Of a DNA stretch of 64,000 bases, positions 58,652 to 64,000 are shown piece by piece. Numbering within the stretch: position 1 is the first letter of the stretch; each line of letters begins with the position of its first letter. Where the stretch lies: positions 682,001 to 746,000 of the forward strand of contig NZ_UGSI01000001.1 in NCBI RefSeq assembly GCF_900454495.1, in the 5' to 3' direction. The notes under the pieces are model-generated. The model saw only the letters and a program-made list of their open reading frames with translations, had not been told where the DNA came from and searched no databases. Origin of the DNA: Paenibacillus macerans. Its GTDB lineage: Bacteria; Bacillota; Bacilli; Paenibacillales; Paenibacillaceae. The translations under genes and the position numbers were made by a program.

Positions 58652-58844
58652 ATGATTGTATCTCAATATTGTTGCGCTTAACGCTACAAATAACTTAAAA
58701 CAGAAAAATGCGGCAGTATCCAAAAATTCAGAAAAATTGTCATCAGGTCTAAGGATAAATAGGGCTGCAGATGATGCAGCAGGATTAAAAGCCGGTCCAT
58801 CCGGTGAAGACGGGCATTTTTTTATGAAAAAGGGATATGATTAG
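58652..58844 (+). pseudogene. Flagellin gene remnant (N-terminal fragment)
   Basis: GGAGG and ATG at 58652 open with MIVS, then the frame breaks. In the next frame NIVALNATNNLKQKN, NSEKLSSGLRINRAADDAAG follow, the unmistakable flagellin N-terminal D0 helix. Restoring two bases at about 58665 would give a continuous flagellin start. After about 45 codons homology stops and a TAG ends the frame at 58844. All central and C-terminal flagellin parts are missing, so it is a dead fragment. Confidence 0.8.
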
Positions 58845-58888
58845 AATGACGAGGTATAAGTTAGCCCCTTTAAAAAATTAGATTTTCC

Positions 58889-58917
58889 TTGCTATGCCTA
58901 TGGAATTATGATAAAAT
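58889..58917 (+). promoter_or_regulatory. Promoter of rplS
   Basis: TTGCTA (58889-58894), 17-base spacer, TAAAAT (58912-58917), giving a leader of roughly 95 bases before rplS. Confidence 0.6.
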
Positions 58918-58929
58918 TCTCCTTGTTGT

Positions 58930-59010
58930 GAATTCGGTGGTCCGCTGCGGATGATGAAGGAGAACATGGGGTTCTCCGGAAGAGGCATGAACACCTGAGT
59001 GGAAGGAGGG
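58930..59010 (+). ncRNA. Probable L19 autoregulatory leader
   Basis: The rplS leader contains GAATTCGGTGGTCCGC, the hairpin GGAGAAC-ATGGG-GTTCTCC (58959-58977) and GAGGCATGAACACCTGAGTGG before the ribosome site. This layout resembles the Firmicute L19 leader motif as I remember it. A covariance-model search would be needed to settle it. Confidence 0.55.
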
Positions 59011-59018
59011 AGTCATAG

Positions 59019-59363
59019 ATGAATATCGTACAAGCGATTACGCAAGAACAACTTCGCAAAGATATTCCGAGCTTTCGTCCTGGTGACACTTTGAAAGTGT
59101 TCGTTAAGGTTATCGAGGGATCTCGTGAACGTGTCCAATTGTTCGAAGGTGTTGTTATCAAGCGTCGCGGCGGCGGAATCAGCGAAACTTTTACGGTTCG
59201 TAAAATTTCCAACGGTGTAGGCGTGGAAAGAACTTTCCCGCTTCATTCCCCGAAAATCGATAAAATCGAAGTGGCTCGCCGTGGTAAAGTGCGTCGTGCG
59301 AAGTTGTACTATCTTCGTGCATTGCGCGGTAAAGCAGCGAGAATTAAAGAAGTGCGTCGTTAA
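59019..59363 (+). CDS. rplS: 50S ribosomal protein L19
   Basis: The 114-residue L19 at the 30S-50S interface. Signatures are FRPGDTLKVFVKVIEGSRER, FEGVVIKRRGGGISETFTVR and the basic end RRGKVRRAKLYYLRALRGKA. AAGGAGGGAG precedes ATG at 59019. It has its own promoter and a structured leader rather than following trmD directly. Confidence 0.98.
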   Translation: MNIVQAITQEQLRKDIPSFRPGDTLKVFVKVIEGSRERVQLFEGVVIKRRGGGISETFTVRKISNGVGVERTFPLHSPKIDKIEVARRGKVRRAKLYYLRALRGKAARIKEVRR

Positions 59364-59465
59364 TTTGTTTAACGAACAGGGGGCTTGTATCCATTCAAGC
59401 CCTTTTGCTGTTTTTAACGGAGGAATTTCGTTTACATATTCCAAAACAAAGTGAGGTCGCGGTCC

Positions 59466-60137
59466 ATGGAAAAGCATGAGCAACCAAACCATCCGGACGA
59501 TCGGGAAGTGCCGGGGCAGTTGAATGATCACGAATCAAGCCCAGCGGAAACGGCACCCGCCCCTGCTTCGGGCAAAAAACAATCGAGCGAGGCCATGGAG
59601 TGGCTTAAAGCGATCGTCATCGCGGTCGTGCTCGTTCTTGTGATTCGTTGGCTTTTCTTTGCGCCGTTTATTGTAGATGGTCCCTCGATGCAGCCGAATT
59701 TTCATACGGGCGAAAGAATTATCGTAAACAAAATCATTTACGATATCCGTCAGCCGAAGCATGGGGAGGTCATCGTGTTCCACGTCCCGTCCGAAGGGCG
59801 CGACTTCATCAAGCGGGTGATCGGCGTTCCGGGCGATACCGTAAAGGTCGAAGGCGATACCGTCACGGTCAACGGGCAGGTCGTGGATGAAACTTACATT
59901 AAAGAAGCGGTAAATGCGAAGCATAACAACAATGAGCTTTATAATACGGAAGCGGATTTCCCGAATGAGCGGGTTTCCGATGGAACCGTGCCTGAAGGAT
60001 ATGTTTTCGTGCTTGGGGATAACCGCTCCAACAGCACGGACAGCCGGAGCATCGGCTATGTGCCGTTTGGCGACATCGTAGGAAGGGCCGATCTGGTGTT
60101 CTGGCCGCTACAGGAGCTCCATTTCATTAAGCATTAA
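59466..60137 (+). CDS. lepB: Signal peptidase I
   Basis: Membrane-bound peptidase that removes signal peptides from exported proteins. The 223-residue protein has a long hydrophilic N-terminal tail, one transmembrane helix (LKAIVIAVVLVLVIRWLFF, about residues 45-63), the catalytic Ser in DGPSMQPNFHTGE (about 75) and Lys in DFIKRVIGVPGDTV (about 118), plus GYVFVLGDNRSNSTDSR. ATG at 59466 fits the GAGGTC site; an in-frame upstream start is at 59451. Confidence 0.95.
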   Translation: MEKHEQPNHPDDREVPGQLNDHESSPAETAPAPASGKKQSSEAMEWLKAIVIAVVLVLVIRWLFFAPFIVDGPSMQPNFHTGERIIVNKIIYDIRQPKHGEVIVFHVPSEGRDFIKRVIGVPGDTVKVEGDTVTVNGQVVDETYIKEAVNAKHNNNELYNTEADFPNERVSDGTVPEGYVFVLGDNRSNSTDSRSIGYVPFGDIVGRADLVFWPLQELHFIKH

Positions 60138-60183
60138 AATCTGCGGCTAGAGGGCCATTCTCGGAAGCTAGAGGTGAAGGAAC

Positions 60184-61050
60184 ATGACAATACAATGGTT
60201 TCCCGGGCATATGACCAGGGCCCGCCGGCAAATTCAGGAGAAGCTGAAGCTGATCGACGTGGTGATCGAATTGCTTGACGCCCGGCTTCCCTTATCGAGC
60301 CGGAACCCGATGATCGACGAGATCCTGCAGGGAAAACCGCGGCTGATCGTTTTAAATAAAGCGGATTTGGCCGATCCCGCGGTGACCAGGCAGTGGATCG
60401 CGTTTTTTAAGCAGGAAGGGCACACCGCCGTCGAGGCGGACGCTTCCAGCGGCCGAGGGATCAAGGAGATCCCGCAGCTGGCCAAAGAGCTGCTCAAGGA
60501 TAAAATCGAAAAACAACTCGCCAAAGGCATTAATCCGCGCGCAGTGCGGGCCCTGATCGTCGGCATTCCCAATGTCGGCAAGTCGACGCTCATTAACCGG
60601 CTGGCCGGGAAGAGCATTGCGGCGACCGGAGACCGCCCTGGCGTCACCAAAGGGCAGCAGTGGATCAAAGTCGGCACCGAAATGGAGCTGCTGGACACGC
60701 CGGGGATTTTGTGGCCCAAATTCGAGGATCAAAACGTTGGTTACCGCCTTGCCGTAACGGGGGCGATCCGGGAAGAGATTTTGAATGCCGAGGATATCGC
60801 TTTTTTCGCGGTAAAATATTTGGCCAGATATTACTGGGAGCCGTTCAAAGACAGATTCGAGCTTGAGCAGCCTCCCGGCGATTTTGAAGACCCGGATGAA
60901 ATCGTCGCCATTATGGAAGCGGTTGGCCGGAAACGGGGCTGTTTGCAAAGCGGCGGCCGGGTTGACCTTGAAAAAGCTTCAAAAATCCTGCTTCGCGAGC
61001 TGCGGGCCGGAAAAATGGGCCGATATTCGCTGGAGGAGCCGAACGTATAA
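60184..61050 (+). CDS. rbgA: Ribosome biogenesis GTPase RbgA (YlqF)
   Basis: Circularly permuted GTPase needed for late 50S assembly (incorporation of L16). The 288-residue protein begins MTIQWFPGHMTRARRQI; the G motifs are permuted: LIVLNKADLAD (G4, about residue 55) precedes VGIPNVGKSTLINRLAG (G1, about 126) and ELLDTPGILWPKF (G3, about 175). AGAGGTGAAGG precedes ATG. It follows lepB by 46 bases. Confidence 0.97.
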   Translation: MTIQWFPGHMTRARRQIQEKLKLIDVVIELLDARLPLSSRNPMIDEILQGKPRLIVLNKADLADPAVTRQWIAFFKQEGHTAVEADASSGRGIKEIPQLAKELLKDKIEKQLAKGINPRAVRALIVGIPNVGKSTLINRLAGKSIAATGDRPGVTKGQQWIKVGTEMELLDTPGILWPKFEDQNVGYRLAVTGAIREEILNAEDIAFFAVKYLARYYWEPFKDRFELEQPPGDFEDPDEIVAIMEAVGRKRGCLQSGGRVDLEKASKILLRELRAGKMGRYSLEEPNV

Positions 61051-61289
61051 GCCGAAAGGCGGCGAGCCCGCTCCACAGAGATAATTGTTAATTTTCGCTG
61101 AAAATCATCCAGAATTTATCGAAATATCCTATTCCCTGCCGATATATAGTTTGAAGGGAGGGAAGAAGGGCGGAGAATGCGTATTCCGCGATTTCCGGCC
61201 GCGCTTCGGCCGTCTCCCGGGAATGGTGGCAAGCTTCGGCGGATTCCATCCATCGCCAAGCAGGCAAAAAGGATAACGTATTCCTGAAG

Positions 61290-61367
61290 ATGGCTCTGGA
61301 TATTTACTTTAGCGGCAGGCCGCCCGAAGAGAAGCGAAAGATGATCTCGGAACTAAGAACCATATGA
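61290..61367 (+). CDS. Short open frame coupled to the next gene (possible remnant of a longer gene)
   Basis: From ATG at 61290 a 25-codon frame reads MALDIYFSGRPPEEKRKMIS and ends with TGA inside the ATGA that starts the next gene, a typical translational coupling. The same frame is open back to 61155 with protein-like content (REWWQASADSIHR, KKDNVFLK), but that extension has no ATG, GTG or TTG. It is either a tiny real gene or the end of a gene whose start is broken. No family is recognised. Confidence 0.35.
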   Translation: MALDIYFSGRPPEEKRKMISELRTI

Positions 61368-61642
61368 ATTCCGCACACCGCAAGGACCAGTCGGACTATT
61401 TTGAGCGGATCCAGAAAAGTTTGGAGCAGGCGCTTGCGGCCGCGGAGAAAGACCGGCAAGAAAAGGCGGAAAAAGGCGAGAAGGACGGCAAGGAAGCCGG
61501 ATCGGCCGGTCAAGTCAACGAAGACGGAGACGAGGTCATCATCTCGGAAGCCGCCCGGCAGTACGCTGAACGGGCAACCACGTCGGAGTCAAATCCGGCA
61601 GCTCCGGCAGCAGAGGAACAGGCTGAGGCGAAAGAAACGTAA
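61364..61642 (+). CDS. Small acidic/Lys-rich protein of unknown function
   Basis: A 92-residue hydrophilic protein: MNSAHRKDQSDYFERIQKSL, a Lys/Glu-rich helix (EKDRQEKAEKGEKDGKEAG), then DEVIISEAARQYAERA and an Ala/Glu/Pro tail. The DEVIISEAARQYA stretch vaguely recalls the FlgM pattern, which is not enough for a call. The start overlaps the preceding short frame as ATGA. A terminator follows. Confidence 0.55.
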   Translation: MNSAHRKDQSDYFERIQKSLEQALAAAEKDRQEKAEKGEKDGKEAGSAGQVNEDGDEVIISEAARQYAERATTSESNPAAPAAEEQAEAKET

Positions 61643-61644
61643 TA

Positions 61645-61688
61645 AGCGCAAGTCCCGGACATTTGGTTCGGGGCTTGCGCTATTTTAG
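61645..61688 (+). terminator. Terminator after the small acidic protein gene
   Basis: AGCGCAAGTCCC / GGGGCTTGCGCT, then ATTTTAG. Confidence 0.75.
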
Positions 61689-61844
61689 TGGAGATGCGAT
61701 TTGCGCGATTTACTCATTATTCTAAATAATCTATAATTTACCTATACACTGGCATATTTAAACTAATATATGAATGATTTCCTAGGATTAAGATTCCGTC
61801 AGCTTTTTCTTGTAAATCAAACAAAGCCAAAGGAGATGGAAAGT

Positions 61845-63199
61845 ATGAGTACGCGTCGCTTAATCAAGAACGGTTGCGTGTTGACGATGGACAGCTCTTT
61901 AGGAACCCTTCGGAAAGCCGACATCTGATCGAGGATTCTTTGATCGTAACGATTCAAGCTGACCTTGACGTATCGGATATTGAGGTCATTGATGCCACGG
62001 ACATGATTGTCATGCCGGGATTCGTGGACACCAATCGTCATGTCTGGGAGTCTTTATTGCGGACTATCGGCGCGGATTGGTCACTGCCGGCTTATCTGCA
62101 AAGCATTTATTATGGCGGACTCGGCAGCAGATTGCGGCCCGCGGACAGTTATGCCGCCAATTTGCTGGGAGCATTGGAAGCGCTTAACGCCGGGGTGACA
62201 ACCGTTTTGGACTGGACGATGATTTATTCGCCCGATCATGCTGACGAACTGATTCGCGGCTTGCGGGATTCCGGCATACGCGCCGTATTCGCCTATGGTG
62301 TCTCCGGTGAAACCGATTATTGGAGCCGTGACAGCCAAAAGATTTTCCCGGAAGACGTATACCGTGTCAAAAAGGAATATTTTGCTTCCGATGATCAATT
62401 GTTGACGATGGGGCTGGCGATTAGAGGGCCTGAGTTTAGCAGTTGGGAGGCAACGGTCCGAGAAATCGGGCTTGCCCGGGAGCTGGGCGCGTTATGCTCC
62501 ATGCATGTTGGTTTCGGCAGTTGGGGAGCGGACGACCGCTCTGTTGAGAAGCTTTATAAAGCCGGCTTGCTCGGTCCGGATTTGAATATGGTGCACGCCA
62601 ACACGATGGGCTTTGACGAATACAAGCTGCTGGCGGATGCAGGGGCGTCGCTATCCGTTACGCCGGAAGTGGAAATGATGATGGGGCACGGCTATCCCGC
62701 CACCGGGCACTTCCTTGAGAATGGCGGTACGCCCGCGCTTGGCGTGGATGTCGTGACCTCAACCGGAGGGGACATGTTCACGCAAATGAAATTCGCGCTG
62801 CAGGCGGAGCGGGCAAGAGTGAACCAGGATATTTTGGCCTCGAAAAACATGCCCGGCGAATTAAATTTGCAGGCCGGACAAGTGTTGCATTTTGCTACCG
62901 CTGCAGGAGCCAAAGCTTTGAGATTGGACCATAAAATCGGCACCTTGGCTCCGGGGAAAGAAGCCGACCTTATTTTGATTCGGACGACAGATTTGAACCT
63001 ATTTCCCGTATCTGATCCTATAGGCGCTGTCGTGCAATTTGCCAACCCGGGCAACGTGGACGCCGTATTTGTGGCCGGTCGTCCGGTGAAACGGCACGGG
63101 CGGCTTCTCAATGTCGACTTGAACCATATTCGCAAACTTGCCAATGAAAGCAGACAACATCTCTTGGCCTCGTCTGCCGGTGCAAATAAGAAACCTTAA
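61845..63199 (+). pseudogene. Amidohydrolase family protein, frameshifted
   Basis: AAAGGAG and ATG at 61845 begin MSTRRLIKNGCVLTMDSSLG, the normal start of a cyclic amidohydrolase (AtzA/TrzN/SsnA-like). TGA at 61926 stops it after 27 codons. The rest continues in another frame from 61928 (IEDSLIVTIQADLDVSDIEV); one lost base at about 61925 explains this. In addition, the metal motif expected as DTHRHVW reads DTNRHVW, so a zinc/iron ligand is missing. The later metal residues (MHVGFGSW, MVHANTMGF, GVDVVTSTGGD) remain. It is probably an inactivated gene; a sequencing error could explain the frameshift but not the His loss. Confidence 0.82.
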
Positions 63200-63358
63200 A
63201 AGCGATTAAACAAACTCTAAAAAATTAAAAGAACTCTATATTTTTCAAACGTGTTAACCGATAAAAGATTTAGCGTCCGTAGGGCAAGGACCAAACGCTT
63301 GATAAAATGTCCGGTACCCCTTAAGCTTAGAACAGGGTTAAATCGTGAAGGAGGCACT

Positions 63359-63976
63359 ATGGACGATCTGCTATCCTATGAAAGAGAGTATTGGTCCTCG
63401 TACCGCTGCATAGCCGGAATCGACGAGGTTGGCCGGGGATGCCTGTTCGGCGACGTAGTGGCTGCGGCGGTGATTTTGCCGCAGGATTTGCAGCTTGAGG
63501 ACGTAAATGATTCAAAAAAGTTAAGCCCGAAAAAGCGGGAAAAGCTGTATGATCTCATTATGGAAGAAGCGGTAGCGGTCGGGATCGGGTATGCCGATGC
63601 GGCGACGATCGACCGGATCAATATTAAGCAGGCCAGCCGGCTGGCGATGAAGCGGGCGGTGGAGCAACTTGCCGTGGCCCCGGAATTTTTACTGGTGGAT
63701 GCCGAAAAGGTCGATGTCGACATTCCGCAGCTGGCGGTCATTAAAGGAGATGCGACAAGCCAGTCGATCGCGGCGGCCTCCATTATCGCCAAGGTAACGC
63801 GCGATCGGCTTTGCCAGGGCGAGTGGGATGCGCGTTATCCCGAATACGGCATCGCGGTACATAAAGGGTATGCTACCAAGCTGCATCGAGAGCAACTCCT
63901 GGCCCTTGGGCCGACGCCGATGCATCGGAAAAGTTTTCTGGGCAATTTGTTTGCCGAGGAGCAAACGTTGTTTTAA
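63359..63976 (+). CDS. rnhB: Ribonuclease HII
   Basis: Endonuclease that cuts RNA in RNA-DNA hybrids and removes misincorporated ribonucleotides. The 205-residue protein has the catalytic Asp-Glu in GIDEVGRGCLFGDVVAAAVI, the third Asp in FLLVDAEKVDV, and KGDATSQSIAAASIIAKVTR followed by Asp. The usual GPLAGPVV is replaced by GCLFGDVV, but the acidic residues are kept. ATG at 63359 has AAGGAGG 8 bases before it; the in-frame upstream Met at 63251 is unsupported. Confidence 0.93.
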   Translation: MDDLLSYEREYWSSYRCIAGIDEVGRGCLFGDVVAAAVILPQDLQLEDVNDSKKLSPKKREKLYDLIMEEAVAVGIGYADAATIDRINIKQASRLAMKRAVEQLAVAPEFLLVDAEKVDVDIPQLAVIKGDATSQSIAAASIIAKVTRDRLCQGEWDARYPEYGIAVHKGYATKLHREQLLALGPTPMHRKSFLGNLFAEEQTLF

Positions 63977-64000
63977 GAGGTAGTTCAAAAAGCTGGAAAC

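Overview
The window looks like chromosomal DNA of a Paenibacillus-type member of the Bacillales. The main evidence is gene order. The blocks rsmD-coaD-ylbJ-ylbL-ylbM(tmcAL)-yceD-rpmF, fapR-plsX-fabH-fabD-fabG-acpP-fabF-rnc-smc-ftsY and ylxM-ffh-rpsP-khpA-rimM-trmD-rplS-lepB-rbgA-rnhB are the classic Bacillales housekeeping order. Strong AGGAGG ribosome sites, frequent TTG/GTG starts, a T-box leader, a FapR operator and CopperAmineOxidase-N 'stalk' proteins agree with this. Base composition is moderately GC-rich in the core genes and clearly AT-richer in accessory patches. LAYOUT: 1-9.6 kb holds metabolic and envelope genes: a lactonase, aroA (DAHP synthase/chorismate mutase) behind a T-box, an AI-2E-family permease, an aromatic-acid-exporter-like protein and the RNA polymerase recycling factor HelD. 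9.9-17.3 kb is a complete upper hexuronate pathway (uxaC, a GPH symporter, a LacI regulator, uxaB, uxaA) with matching operator-like sites, followed by a drug-type MFS pump behind a TetR-like operator. 18.7-22.5 kb has rpiA, a GNAT gene, a TPR membrane protein, a Q-rich/Gly-Ser-repeat protein and gpmA. 22.6-27.3 kb is an accessory patch: a 31-residue basic peptide gene, secreted proteins, a coiled-coil gene made of 21-bp repeats, GNAT genes and a GNAT gene fragment. 27.6-40.97 kb is the conserved rsmD-to-rnc stretch, including the fatty-acid and phospholipid operon under FapR. 41.0-46.3 kb is an accessory insertion between rnc and smc. 46.4-56.1 kb resumes the core (smc, ftsY, ylxM-ffh, rpsP to trmD). 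56.1-58.9 kb is a second interruption (polysaccharide deacetylase, tRNA-Pro, a dispersed repeat, two small membrane proteins, a flagellin remnant). 59.0-64.0 kb has rplS, lepB, rbgA, a small acidic protein, a frameshifted amidohydrolase and rnhB. MOST INTERESTING: the insertion between rnc and smc carries a complete, compact candidate quorum-sensing pair. It has an HTH-plus-TPR regulator of the RRNPP/AimR-like type on the minus strand. Its 3' end overlaps, in another frame, a 39-codon gene for a secreted pro-peptide (Lys-rich start, hydrophobic core, ending IHGVGGG). The regulator has a good sigma-A promoter and GGTT/AACC repeats just upstream of the -35 box. This resembles the Alo (AimR-like-only) systems of Paenibacillus. 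The peptide gene is short enough to be missed by ordinary gene calling. The window also shows at least four families of dispersed intergenic repeats; one is a MITE-like element with 18-bp inverted repeats, present at about 1.6-2.2 kb and again at 57.5-57.8 kb.
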